Below are positions 19,746 to 33,964 of a stretch of 64,000 nucleotides of DNA, in pieces. A program made the position numbers and the translations under genes. The DNA lies in assembly GCA_030704615.1 (NCBI GenBank), contig CM060732.1:44127053-44191052 (forward strand), written 5' to 3'. Under the pieces are notes generated by a model that had not been told where the DNA came from, searched no databases, and saw nothing but the letters and a program-made list of their open reading frames with translations. The DNA is from Takakia lepidozioides. Taxonomy: Eukaryota > Streptophyta > Takakiopsida > Takakiales > Takakiaceae. The number at the start of each line of letters is the position of its first letter. Positions within the stretch are counted from its first letter, which is position 1.

Positions 19746-20847
19746 GTATAGCCAATTGGTATAGCCATCTTCCCTAGTTCACTTTCTAGAGAGTTCTACT
19801 TTCTAGATAGAAGCAACTCACTAGTGGGTGTGGCTGGTGCAGGAGTATAGTGTAGAAACACCTAAATGTGAGCGCGACCTTGAACGGACCCCTATTTTTG
19901 CATATAAAGGTGACTACAGAGGTCCTTGAATGGATGGACAGAATCCAGTGGTTTATTTAAGGTCTACCAATGGCCAGAATTGACTACAGATAGGGTGGTT
20001 TACAACTCAATGTGTATACATCCATGTACTTACTGGATTTGTAACTACACAATTATTAACAAATCAAATAGATTACTGTAATCATGATTTGCACTTAATT
20101 AATCACCTAAAGAGCAGGCATAGGCCAGATTTGGGGCAGATTTTGTTTCAAAATACCATGAGGGCTGCTCCATTTAAACACAATGGCTGCTCCATTTAAA
20201 TAGAATGGCTGCTCCATTTAAAATGGACCCGCTAACCATTCAAAGTTTCAAACTCTAACACCAAGTATAAACACGGGGCCACATGTGCAAGAGGCCCAGC
20301 GTGCAATCCATAAAAGTTCCAGGACGGAAGCAATTTAGATATTTTCAGATATGGCAGGGATATTAAGACTTGTTTTGGATGCATGCATGGATAAGCACTG
20401 GACTTAGGGCAGTTTAGTTTTCATTTACTCGGGCATGTTTTCACACACTATCTTGGGTCAGCATAGGCCACTTGATGCTCCTTTTTAGGTGCATTAATGT
20501 TTTGACTTTGGATACATAGAGTACCCTACAGGGAGCAGGCCACCTCATGGATAATGAATATGTCCTTCCTAATTTGCTTTATAGGGGTGCCTTTTTGGAT
20601 GCACAACTTGTGCACCTTGGGCAGTTTCAGGCTTTACATTAGTTATTTTTTGGGTTCACAATAGTTGGGTCAACCGCTCACATATATGAAGTTGTTAAGT
20701 ATCACGTTGAGAATTAATATCAATTCATGGTTATGGTCAAAAAATTTGTAATTGATAGGAGGACCTTGTCCTTGATAAGAGAACCTAGTTCCCTCTTCGC
20801 CTCTTGCATTTGTTGCAAACAACAAGGACTGTCAGCCACACATTTAG
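19746..20847. other. no gene recognised; contains a 22-bp triplicate
   Basis: No coding sequence is supported. GGCTGCTCCATTTAAA begins at 20,163, 20,185 and 20,207 (three units of 22 bp). The rest is AT-rich unique-looking DNA. Confidence 0.45.
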
Positions 20848-21044
20848 GTGTTACTACCTTATAGAAACAGTGACCAGAGAAGGTTGGGGCTTGGTGAGAG
20901 TGGGGCCAGGTGGGATCGTGACTTGGGGCTCGTCTTCAAGGTGGAGCGCTTGGGTCTGGTGGAGGGTGGGACCAGCTGCGTGAAGTGTTTGGGGGTGGGA
21001 GTGCTTGGGGTTGACGAAGGTCCATTAAAGCCTCTCCACCACCA

Positions 21045-21430
21045 GTGAATGTTAAAAGTCTACGGAGATTCCTTGGGCAAACCAGTTATTACAGGAGATT
21101 TGTCAAAAGGTATGCACAAATAGCAGCACCATTGAGCAAACTACTGAAGAAAGATGCAGTGTTTGCCTGGACAGCTGAATGTCAACAGGCATTTGAGGAA
21201 CTTACACTGTCAGTAACAACTACACCTGTGCTGATTAACCCTCACTGGCATGTAGTATTCCATGTTCACTGCGATGCATCACGAGAAGCGTTGGGAGCGG
21301 TGTTAGCCCAGAATGTTACAGGGAATATAGATTCACCTGTGTACTATGCTAGCCGGTTGATGAACAGTGCTGAGAGGAACTATAGCACAACGGAAAGAGA
21401 AGCATTGGCAATGATCTATGCAGTGAAGGG
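21045..21430 (+). pseudogene. second Ty3/gypsy fragment: connection and RNase H
   Basis: The frame reads VKSLRRFLGQTSYYRRFVKRY, IAAPLSKLLKKDAVFAWT, QQAFEELTLSVTTTPVL, HVHCDASREALGAVLAQ, YYASRLMNSAERNYSTTERE and ALAMIYAVK. This is the connection plus RNase H start of a gypsy polyprotein from a different family than the element at 7-15 kb. Coding similarity ends abruptly near 21,430; no reverse transcriptase palm or integrase is adjacent. Confidence 0.92.
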
Positions 21431-21604
21431 CTGGGGGAATTGGGATCGTCGTGCTTCTAAAGGGGACTCAATATTGCCGTGTTTGTCGTGTTTGGAAGTT
21501 TTGCTGTGTTCACCCATTCTTCCAAAATATACGCTTTCACGATAATATGACCCCCTCTAAACCCTGTCCTCAGTTATAGGACCTGCTTCTCCCTCCTCTA
21601 AACC

Positions 21605-21640
21605 CTGGGCTCACGCTTAGAGGACAAAGCGTGAGCCCAG
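21605..21640. repeat. perfect 14-bp-stem hairpin
   Basis: CTGGGCTCACGCTT at 21,605-21,618 and AAGCGTGAGCCCAG at 21,627-21,640 form a perfect stem with an 8-base loop. It lies at the junction where LINE-like coding resumes. The word GTGAGCC also occurs at 18,835-18,841, near where the first LINE part ends. Confidence 0.8.
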
Positions 21641-21699
21641 CTCCTGGGCTCATTGGTCTAGATGCTAGTCCAACCTCTTGGAAATCCACCTGGATTGAT

Positions 21700-22157
21700 G
21701 TATGGTGGAAAGACCAGGCTGCTAAGATCTGCAGATTCATGTGGAGAATAACACGATTCTCCCTGTCACCCCTTTCTCTTCTGACTCTGTTACGACTTGC
21801 CATTTTTGCTCTGCTTAGCTCAAGGAAATATTGGAACACTTACTTGTTTCTTCCCCATTTGTTTCTGCAATTTGGGATAGAGTTGTTTCTTTTTCAGGTC
21901 TTGGGGAAGGGACTTTCCTGGGCTCCCCGCTCTCATCCTTCTCAATTTTCATAACGACATTATCTGGTCAGTATGGCAGCGCTCCGTGCTCATGTCTTGT
22001 GGGAACTTTGGAAAGCTCGTTGCTGCTCTTTGTTTGACAGTGTGTTGCCAAATGCTAGAGTGATTTTTTTTAGAGCTCACTCAGACTTACAGTTTGAGCT
22101 CGGAAAGCATGAGAGGTGTTGGTTGCTGCTTTTCACAGAAGCACAGAAGGCATGAGA
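21700..22157 (+). pseudogene. LINE ORF2 C-terminus with zinc-finger (second part)
   Basis: Frames on the plus strand give TCHFCS, then EHLLVSSPFVSAIWDRVVSF, the zf-RVT-like end of a plant LINE ORF2 with one Cys replaced by Ser. VLWELWKARCCSLFDS and ARVIFFRAHSDLQFELGKH follow. A frame change separates the parts near 21,970. It fits as the downstream continuation of the LINE piece ending near 18,816, interrupted by about 2.9 kb of other repeats. Confidence 0.6.
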
Positions 22158-22889
22158 CAACAGTTACTCGTTCGCTTTGAGCTGCTCCAAAGTTGCCGAA
22201 TTGTGAGTTACGTGGAACAACTCCTTGCTTGCTTGCTAGGAGTTCGTATAGTGCGAAGCACTCCCTGATGGATGGTGATGAGTCAGAGGTCAATTGACGC
22301 CACAGACAAAGCTTTAGAAAGGCTAGGTCTAGAATCCATCTTTTTTTCGAGACTGGCAAGACTAAGCGTGGTAGTTGCTAGTTTGTTTTCTTTCTTTGTC
22401 CACCAGCTTTTCTGGTAGGACCTGTTTTTGGAACTCTGACTGAGAGCAGTCCCTCGTCTGTTAGTCTCCATGGCTCCCCGCAAAGGTTATTTTTTCCTTG
22501 CTTGTCCACCTTTGCCATCATCAATAAACTTCCAGGGCCTATGTCCCCTGTTTTCTTTAAAAAAAACTAAAAAATAGAAAAAAAAAGTTCATGCAAAGAG
22601 AGAAGACTTTGGCCGAACCGGCGTAACTAAGAGCCATTTCGCCTTGCGGCTACTGTTCATGCACTAAAAGTTATATATCTGGATACCTCCACAGGTGCAT
22701 CCTGTAAATTGGGGTTTAACTGGTGGAGGTAAATCCTTCAGGTTAGGTGTTTTCTGTTGAAGACTTTCCATGTTTTGGACTAGGGTTTCTAGGTGCAGGG
22801 TTAAAGCAAAGAATCCTATAACAGGGGAGTGTTGAAGCTCGCAGGTGGGTTGGCAAGGAAGTACACACAGGCAAGGAGAGGAGGCAGCG
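22158..22889. other. LINE tail and proteasome-gene upstream region
   Basis: No gene is recognised. A segment GGCGTAACTAAGAGCCA (about 22,621) recurs with changes at about 31,063, indicating a dispersed short repeat. The last part must contain the promoter and 5' UTR of the proteasome gene; no TATA box is obvious. Confidence 0.4.
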
Positions 22890-24537
22890 ATGGAGACCGT
22901 GTTTGGGCTTGTGGGAGATGGGTTTGCTCTAGTAGTGTCGGACACATCCGCGGTGCAGAGCATAGTGGTGCAGAAAACTGATGAAGACAAAATCATGTTG
23001 TTGGACTCCCACAAACTCCTGGGTTGTACAGGCGAGAGCGGAGACAGGTACTCTCCTTGTCTTTTCGAGAAGAACATCGTGATCCAAGGACTCTTATCTT
23101 CGTCATATCTGCTCTAAGATTTCAATTCACTGCATTGTATTGAGGTATTGAGCCTAGGATATTTTTTCAGAGATTAGATTATCCTCGCCAGTTGTGGAGA
23201 TAAATGGTGACTTCGGTACAGCGCATGTGATACGGATGCACTTGCAGGGTGCAGTTTTCAGAATTTATTCAAAAGAACATTCAGTTGTACCGCTTCCACA
23301 ACGGCACCCCACTCTCAACCTTTGCAGCTGCGAATTTCACTCGGGGCGAGCTTGCAACAGCGCTGCGCAAGGTGCAGTTCCCTCTCAAAGGATCTCTCCG
23401 TACAGATCTGTTTTCATGTTGTTAATAATACGCCCTAACTCTATGTTCTTCCTTGTTTGTCACGGGAAAGTTATTTCGTAGCACAGGATTGTCACCCCAC
23501 CATTGGTGTAGTTCCACAAGTGTGTGGGAAATCAGGTAATCCATCTTTGGAAATGAACGTGTCTCCATAGGGGAAGCTCAGATGGGACCCGTATAGTATT
23601 ATGTGTGCGTATGGAATGGGCTTTGACACTTTTGGGGATTGATACCAACAGAGCCCATATCAAGTGAATATGATGCTGGCGGGCTTTGATAAGGATGAGG
23701 GGGCGTCCCTCTATTACTTGGACTACATTGCAACTCTTCATAAGCTGGAGAAGGGTGCCCTGGGTTATGGTGAGTGAATGTTTTTCAGTGTTTCTGATGT
23801 ACTGTAATGTCAAATTCTGGCACTTCCTTTTTCAGGGGTTTTGTTGCTTTTTATCGTTCTTCTGCCTCTCATGCCTTGATTTCTTGAAAGGTGTGGAAAC
23901 CATTTGGACCAGCGGCTTCCAACAGGTGATTGGATCTCTATGGCTTTGTATGTGATCCTGAGGTTAATTTCCATAGGCCACTATATGGTCCAGCCAGCTG
24001 CTGTGGGTTTCACCCCTTCCCAACATGCTGATTTTATAAAACCTTCCCAACATTCAGGTTTCTCTTCTTTGCTTTCCAGTTTGTGATTCTTATTATTTTG
24101 ACCTCTGTGGATGATGTCTCTTCTGATAGGGTAGTTTGGCTTTGTGCCACATGCGCACTTGTTTTCCAAAATCATTGAAGTTTTAGTTCAAACTTATTTC
24201 TCATTTGCTTTAGTGGACTTTCTCTAAATCTACCACTCCTAGATGCTGATATCACGTTCCTTTAATGATCTGTTGCTGCTTCACAGGTGGATACTTCATT
24301 CTTTCGCTGATGGACAAATACTATCAGAAGAACATGTCAATCGAGCAAGCGTTGGAGTTGGTGGATAAGTGCATTGGCGAGGTGAGAGCCAGATTGGTTG
24401 TTTCACCTCCCAATTTTGTGGTTAAGATAGTTGACAAGGATGGTGCACGAGAGCTTGTTTGGCGGAAAACTGTCGAAGAAAACACTGGCCCAAGTGAAAT
24501 ACCACCTGCGAGAGGCACTATTACAGTGGAGGGTTAG
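22890..24537 (+). CDS. PBD: 20S proteasome subunit beta type-2 (beta-4, PBD)
   Basis: Four exons join in phase: 22,890-23,047, 23,248-23,371, 23,652-23,769 and 24,287-24,537, giving 216 residues. The start [20 protein letters not shown] is diagnostic of this subunit, and KDEDKIML-like [40 protein letters not shown] and [16 protein letters not shown] follow in family order. This is a structural, non-catalytic beta subunit: it lacks the N-terminal Thr nucleophile and a propeptide, starting directly with Met. It sits in the inner rings of the 20S core that degrades ubiquitinated proteins in cytosol and nucleus. Introns are GT-AG. The C-terminal tail after KDGARE is about ten residues longer than I would expect. 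Neighbours are unrelated. Confidence 0.95.
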
Positions 24538-25968
24538 AGTGACCAGCATGGCTTTGTTATTTTGTTGCCATCGCTGAAACCCAAAGTCGAATTATAGCAG
24601 AGAGTCAGGGGAGATGCAAAAACTTGTAAGGATACGAGTTATCCTTTGAGGCCAATTTTACGCTTTACAGCACAACATTGGACTCTTGCAGGCTAGGGAC
24701 ACCAATACTTTGCACAGATTGTTTATGAGGCCTATCATGCCTGCCACGACTAGAGAGTATCTAACTGAGCATCTGAGCTACCAACTTACTGCCCTGCATT
24801 CTTGAGTCAAGTCGTTAGTTACTGGAAGGCATGTGCTGGTCAGAGCTTGGCCCAAATGGAGAAACTGCACCCTTAAATTGGAAGACACTAGTCCGCTCAA
24901 AATTGTGAATCTCATCTTGTTTGCATGACCTGCAGAGGTAGAGTGCACATGTACTAAGAAAATTTGTGCTGTTAATCCATTCAGTGCTGAATCAAACACG
25001 AGAATGGTTTCAAGTGATGCAATGTGAGTCCTAAGACAGTTCAACCAATCCTACGATGGATTTTTCACCAGCTCTGTAGAAGTACAGTTGAGGAAATTTC
25101 AGGCTCAGTTTCTGCTCCTTCCCATGATTAATTGAAAAGTTTCAGTAGGGATTATCGGAGTGGAGTATGCCTCAAGGATGGGAGGGATGGTCAGTAGGGT
25201 TATCCCTATTTTCACACTCTGTTGTTCAGCCTGGGCAATTCACTAGCTGCATGTCCAAACCAAACTACAAGCAAGCCAAAAGATACCCCAAGTCTACTTC
25301 GTGTACGAGTACCTGAACAACAGATTTTTCTTTCTACCTTACAAAAAATAGCATCATCTGCGAGTGGGAGAAGCTGTGGAAAAAGTCAGCGTATATCACA
25401 CTTCCAAGCTCATCTGCAAACTCGGTCTACACCAGAATCACTTTCAAAGTAACTTCGGCATGAGGGGAATCTCATACTAAGTGCAGAATTACAAGTACAG
25501 CTACCCCATTTGTCACAATAAGCCTTAGATTCAAAGTCTCAATGTTTCTATGACAGGCTAATGTTAAGCTTTCTCTGATGAGTTGAGCCTGCAGTTGAAG
25601 CCACTACTCTGCAGCAATACAAAGCTAGCAAGAGTTCATTCTGACTGTCTGTAGTTTAGGCACAGGTGAAAATGGGAGACGTCCTTATCGCACCAAGTAT
25701 CTTGACTGTATTCATCTCTCTCCCTGCCCTCAGAAGAGGCGTCATAGATGGATAGATTTGTGGGTGGAATGAAGAAACGGAGGTCGATGGTAGGATGAAA
25801 CGATGGGCTCTCCCCCAAACCTCGGAAGCATGTATTCCTTCCCATCTCCGTCCAGATATGCAAGGACTCGGGTTTCATGACATGCCACTTTGAGGTTCTT
25901 GCGAATTTTCAACTATGATTGTGGGTCTAAATGCTCGAAGGGGATTTTGATGAACTGAAGGTACTAGA
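24538..25968. other. 3' flank and intergenic DNA, no gene recognised
   Basis: It contains the proteasome gene 3' UTR and AT-rich DNA. Short frames (for example 25,222-25,452) lack a recognisable domain. Nothing further is supported. Confidence 0.5.
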
Positions 25969-26884
25969 ATGGATTTTTTATCTCGGGGTGACGAGGGAAG
26001 AGAGTTAATTGGTATGAGGATAGCTAGTGCGGACATAATTGATGAAGAAATCAATGTCGGAACTACCACCAGTGAGATGGCCGATGCGTCGGAGGAAGAC
26101 AATTCGAGTGTAACATCCGTGCTTTGTGAAATTGGTGAGGCGGTGGATGCTCACAACTCATTATACTTTGTGGAAGAATCAGGGCTGCCAGTGCCAACAT
26201 GGACGTTCGGGGGACGCAAAGGGGAGGAATGTCTCGGGGCCAATATTGCCTACAAAACTCTCTATGAAGGCAACCATGTCGGGTCTCTAGCGGCTTTCGA
26301 GGAACAGAGAGGAATTTTTTCTAGTGGAGGTAGTATGGGAGCCTATAAGATTCTTTATCAAGCTCACGAGGAAGTTGGGGCGTCTCTACCCTTAGAAGAA
26401 GATATTAGAGGGAGATATGGGCACGAAACCCCGAATCATCTTGGACACGAATTGGAAAACACACAGACTGGTCCAGTCAAACGGCTTCACAAAGAAGAAG
26501 ATGCTCAATTGACAGTAACAGAGGGTGAGGAGGGTGGGTTGATGCTTCCGAGAAGGACAGGGACGATCGCGCAGCAGCGTGTCTTGCAAAGTTGAATTTG
26601 TGGAAGAATGGGGGCTACCAGTTCCAACATGGACTTTTGGTGGGAAGGAAGGGTACAAAAGTACTGCTCCTGCCAACGGCGACAATACCCTTCGTACTGG
26701 AGGTGAGCAAGGCCTTTTGACAACCCTCGTAAAAAAGAGAGACAAAGATATATGCAGAAGCGACCCTCACGCTGCCTCTCTGTCAGAAAGAAACGAAAAC
26801 GACACACAGACTAAAGCGTTGACACTAGAGGATGAAGCAGCTGTGGGCCAAGTGATGTGGACGATGGTTTTGAGTCTAGAGTGA
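25969..26884 (+). CDS. unrecognised ORF pair with a duplicated PTWTFGG motif
   Basis: A 208-codon frame (25,969-26,595) is followed by an overlapping 101-codon frame (26,579-26,884). Both contain nearly the same segment: FVEESGLPVPTWTFGG near 26,170 and FVEEWGLPVPTWTFGG near 26,600, followed by a charged G/K/E stretch. The first frame is acidic and hydrophilic, with Glu-rich N-terminus and two YKxLYxxxH-like repeats (YKTLYEGNH, YKILYQAHE). No transmembrane segment or known domain is seen. The frame offset between the two copies suggests a tandem duplication with an indel, or two exons. It could also be part of an unrecognised transposon. Start at 25,969 is simply the first ATG. Confidence 0.35.
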
Positions 26885-28240
26885 TGCAAGGGAAAACTGC
26901 TTGGGGGCATCTATCACATTCTGGACAATGTGGGAAGCCTACCAATTCGCAAACAAAATGCAGATATATAATAATAGAAGTTTGGCATCGACTCTCAAAG
27001 AAATGAGGGTCGCAAATGTCTATGACATAGCAGGGACATCTAGAAGAAATTGGGGGAACTTGGAAGGAGGTTAAGAATGTGCTCTGGTAGTGTTCTGGTG
27101 ATGAATGAGGCGAGAGAGTGGACCCTTACAAATATGGAATGTTCGAGCTTGCAATTGACAAACAAACAGGCTTATGTTGTGTCAGCTAGCACGAGGATTT
27201 ATGGACGAAAGGCTAGGAGGGTCTTCTCTCGATGGAGGTCATGGATTAAAGAGAGTGTTAGGGGATCAATGTATGAAATCGGCCACCAGAACGGTAAAGG
27301 ATACCTGGGGATCCAAGAGAAAAGGAGATGGGGAAAGAGAGACCCACGAGAAGTGCCCTCCAAAACATCGGTACTAGCCATGCAATGTGATACCCAGGAT
27401 CATCTGCCCCTATCTTACAGTGCCAGCAATAAACCTCCAATAACAAAGCGCATCCACACAAGTCCACAATGCAGATGCTAACCTGTAGACTAAGGTAAAA
27501 CTGGCCAAGATGGCAATCTCCATCCAAGGCAGCAAAGCCAAAGATACCAAAGAGAACGAAACCACTAACGTCCCCAAGGCAAGGCACCCACCCCACGATG
27601 AACAAAGAGGAAATCAGAAATCCAACCTTAGGCTCTTCCCTTAAATGGCGTTTTTCATATGGTTTACTTGTTTCGTAAAGAATTCAGAGGAAACTATTTG
27701 CCTCCCAACATTTAGAGCTGTGTTCCATCAGCCTTCACTGTGACTCTTAAACGTGGTCAGCATCAGGTGTTATAGCTTCAGATGGTAGCAACAGCACAGC
27801 AATTCAGTAATTTCTCAGCTAGTTTTGTTGAAGTTGAGGACCTCATTAAACTGAGAAAGCACAATGTTAGTGTGCAGAAGTTGAACTTGGACCAGCACAT
27901 CACTCATACCTTCCGGTTCAACATGATCTGCTGCTCTCAGAAAATTTTGCCTCCCTATCAACAACTTACCAACAAGCAAACAGCAGGGTCCAAGAGTTTA
28001 GTCTTGAATCTGACACAGTAATTCATATCTTGGGTATGCAGCAACTTACGTAAAAGACTTGGGTTTGCAGGTCCTCAAATCTTGGGCTGATGCTCATGGC
28101 AGCTCAATGAGAGGAATGGTACTACTCCCAAGCTTGATGAGATATCAAAATAGGTTGAGCATCATAGGGAGGAGGGAGAGAGAGCTGCAGCAGTGAATTT
28201 TGATGATACCTAAGAAAGTGTATATGTATTAAGAGTACAT
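26885..28240. other. no gene recognised
   Basis: A 143-codon plus frame (27,050-27,481) is Arg-rich and without a family signature. I do not call it a gene. The rest is unremarkable. Confidence 0.4.
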
Positions 28241-28248
28241 TTTCTGTA

Positions 28249-28320
28249 GGGTGAGGCCCGAGGTGGGGGGCCTTCCTGAGGCCCTGAGTTTTAGGAAGGC
28301 CCTGTCCCAGGGCCTCACCC
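28249..28320. repeat. two-tier hairpin
   Basis: GGGTGAGGCCC (28,249-28,259) pairs with GGGCCTCACCC (28,310-28,320), and inside it GGCCTTCCT (28,269-28,277) pairs with AGGAAGGCC (28,293-28,301). It is GC-rich against its AT-rich flanks. It might be a small foldback element or lie in an RNA 3' region. Confidence 0.7.
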
Positions 28321-29242
28321 TGGGTGAAGAAACAGCAAGGATTTCGCCTTCCGGAAATTTCCACCCCATAAGGTGCCATCCTCTCTAACTAAGAAATCCT
28401 GGCAGGGTCTTTCCGCGAAGACAGCATGATGTTAACAGAAAACAATAGCAATTCTGTAAGAACTTAATGCAAGTGTGCGATCTCTGAAAGAACCATCAGA
28501 GCTGCAGTGGTTAACTACGCACAGTGCTTAACTACGCACATCATCATCATGGGTTATGTGCAGTTAGGTTCCTTTGAGTTACTTCCAATCTCCAGCACAC
28601 TTTTCAAAGACTAACTATGTACTGCAATTTCCTCAAGACCCATCCAGACTAACAAATCTTTTCAAAAGAAACCTAGTTGAAGATGAGAGACCATGACTTC
28701 TGACTTCTCATGTACAGGAGATCTCATTGAAAGGAGACTGCATGAAGTCTGAAAGCTAACCCTGGACAGTGTCTCATAGAGCTGTGGGTCGGAGTCTGGT
28801 TCTGTGTCTTGATTTTTCATTCTTTTTAATCTCACTCCTTTCTAACCTGAGCAGCTCTTCACAACAAATTTGAGCCATTTTGGGGGTGGGGAAGCCGGAT
28901 GCCACCAAAGAAGAGATGAAACATATTTGACAAGAACGCTGTCCTGCTATCGAGAGAGATGCATCAGTCTTGACAATCCTGCAATTTGTAGACCAAGAAT
29001 GAGTGTCGCTGCTTTAAAAGCCAAAGTTACAGACACTTCTCCTTGCATTATTGAGCCCAATGTACGCGAAGAAGTCTACTGCCAAGTGCATCCCTTTTTG
29101 TGTTTTTTGCGATCTGTTGAATCAACACCCCTCCACTACCGTTGTATCCCTTTGTAACGAAACAAAGGGTGATACATACCGGCGAAATTGGAAGAAGTGA
29201 TCATCTAGAAAATACACAGTCCAGTCTGGCAAGAAGGGACTC
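28321..29242. other. intergenic DNA and probable 3' UTR of triosephosphate isomerase
   Basis: No coding sequence is supported on either strand. The segment nearest 29,242 should be the 3' UTR of the minus-strand isomerase gene. Confidence 0.45.
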
Positions 29243-31330
<2,088 letters not shown>

Positions 31331-33964
31331 TTAACTAACTCGATAGTTCAAGAACATTTCCAACTTTCGTAAATGCATTTCTCGACTCCCATACAAGGTT
31401 TTCTTCTGGCTGAGCCAATCCCTTTCGGCAATGGCAACCCCTTTCACACCCCCTGACCCAACCACCATCTCCTCCCCAAACACAGACACAATTTGATGGA
31501 TGGAGATGCTCAGCACATCGGCTATGGCATAAGCCTTCTTATGCATCACTTTCCGCTTACCAAAAGGAAAACCCTTCCGTCGGCCAATGTCGATGTAGGC
31601 TCCTCTTGATGGCATTGTCCACTTGATGCTGTTAGGGCCTGCCAAGCTTGCCCCTGTTGAACTGCTACGGCGCCCTAGGTAGACCTCAACCACGAGCAGG
31701 CATGACAGGAGTGAGGAAAGAACTGCTATGTTACAGCCACTCAGTTGGGCAACGCCATATCGGTCCTCGGTCCGGGACATTGCTGTAAGAGATGCCGCAC
31801 TTTTTGCACACCAGGCACAGAGCTGGAGATCAAGCACACCAAATATTTGCAGTCAGACCTATGACAAAGTGTCTTTGAAGATATCTCATCTGACTGAAAG
31901 TTTGTAAAATGAAAATTAACATTTCTAAAACTAGGCATGGTTTTACAGATGTTGATCCCTAGTAACTCGAAAATGCTGATTGACCACTCGGAGAGTTCTT
32001 TGGAACCATACTCTACATAATGTTCAAGGATCCAGCAGACAAGGAGATCACACACCTGAAAGTCTCGAAAGGTCTCTTTGATGATGCCACCTTGTGGTCC
32101 CTTGTCACCCCCAGGCGGTTGCTTTAAGGATTCCCCAGCCTTCTCTGATTTGAAGGTCTCCAAGCCCTTAGCAAGTCTCAATGTGAGATCGTCCAGTGGT
32201 CTCAAACATGCCCCAATCACACTCTTGTAAGTTTCCCCTGTCTCTTCGAAGAGGGCTTCCCTTCGCCATGTGTCCACATTACTTTCAGAAACAATGCACA
32301 AATCAAGGGAAGCGAGGTGTTTAATCAATGTTTGATTGTCTGCCTCCTCTAACACCATCAACAACTGCTCACTGGGCTGTGATTCTGCCACAGGAGAGCC
32401 AAGAGCAGGTGCAAAAATGTGCCGCCTTGTGAGTATCACCTAAATTCACAGGAATTTTTCAGCATGTTAAGTCCAAATTCTACATGTTGGTACAAAAACA
32501 TAGTCCATCCATAATGAATATTTCACCCATTTGGAACAGCTAGATAACACAGTCAATCTCTGCTACTCCTACAGCACAGCTATGGTGGTAGAGTCCATAT
32601 AGTACCTGGACCAAATGATGGCAAAATTCCCAGCAGACAACTGCACAGAAAGCCCCTGCCACAAACACAGATTGATGCCACATCCAAGAAGGTAACTTGC
32701 TTGGGATGCTGCTGATGGAGTGGCCTGAATTGGCATGACTGATACCAACAAAAATTTCTGAAATTGGCAGCACAGCCATAGCCAGCTTCACGCCCATTTT
32801 AACTGCTTCAGGAATTCCCATTTTCAGGCTGAAGAAGAACCTCCTCTGCAACATGCAGACAGGGGTATCAGTGACAGTGTCCAATTCTGATTATCCCAGC
32901 ATACGAAACACTCCCACAAATCTGAGTTAGGAGGACCAACTTGTACATTATGACGTGGATTCCGGGTTTTTATGACAATCATACTGTTCAGGCCCATATG
33001 ATAGTTTTTTCACTCACCATAACCTGGAGGATTTCCTGATGTGGTCTAAGGCATAGCCTATGTCTGCCTCATCGCCCTGGGCAGCGGAACCATTAGTGAA
33101 AGGGCCATCTTACTCCAATCGATATAATAAAGATTGGATTACTGCCAGAGAGGTCCACAGGGGCGCAATCGTTTACAAAGTTTCCATGTGAGCCAAGCAA
33201 AGAGTAATGTACAGCCATGATAAGGGATCTGGATGGCAAAGCACAACTGGCATCATAGCCTTAGACCCTGACCATTGCAGGCTATCAGCATCAATGCACA
33301 ACAATAGTATGCAAACGAACAATCCAGGCATTTCAAATGCAGGGTGCCCGGTGCCATAGTTTGAAAGTTTAACCTGAATGATTGGAAAAGAGAGGGTGAA
33401 TTTTCTTTTATGAAGGTGCAGGCAGGCGTAGCAAAGGCCCAGAGAAACTCCTCGCAGGCCAAAGTCGTAAGAGTCTGGACCCATGAAGTTCGACTGTAAC
33501 GAACTGGTGAGAGCAAAAAGCGACATAAAACCAGATATGCCGCAGAGAAATAGAAACGAAAGGTGATCTCGTGTTGCCTTCATCTTCTCAAACAGCAACC
33601 GTATAGCGTGTCCCTCCGACGTCGACCCGGCCACAGCCTTCCATGCAAGCTTCAAGACCCCCGTGAGCACATCTGACAACGAGGCAACCTCTTTCTCTTG
33701 CGGCGTGGTAATTAACCACTCCCCTAGCAGAAACAAAAGCTGTGATGCCTGGAAGATGAAGAACCCAAAGCAGGTCCACGCTGAGGGCACCAAAATAAGG
33801 CCTCTTCGGTAAGACTTCCCGAAAGTTATCGAAGGAAAGAGGAGTTGCCACAGCAGCCAGACAATCGAAGAAACAGCTGCGTGCCAGACAGCGCACCGCA
33901 ACCACCGTCTTCTCTCTACCCCCCATCCCAATGTCGCCGCCATAGTTGGCCGTGTCAAATGCAA
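31331..33964 (-). CDS. NDC1: NDC1-type transmembrane nucleoporin
   Basis: Four exons join in phase 0: 33,964-33,374, 32,845-32,606, 32,439-32,056 and 31,822-31,331, giving about 568 residues from the first Met (a second Met lies at residue 8, 33,943). Exon 1 encodes several membrane segments (for example VSSIVWLLWQLLFPSI, FGFFIFQASQLLFLLGEW, FLFLCGISGFMSLFAL). Exon 2 starts RRFFFSLKMGIPEAV and includes another hydrophobic segment. Exon 3 is soluble (VILTRRHIFAPALG). Exon 4 has the characteristic SLTAMSRTEDRYGVAQLSG and KKAYAIADVLSISIHQIV. In the family this protein anchors the nuclear pore complex in the nuclear envelope. Plant homologues are of similar length. All introns are GT-AG and short. 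Confidence 0.9.
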
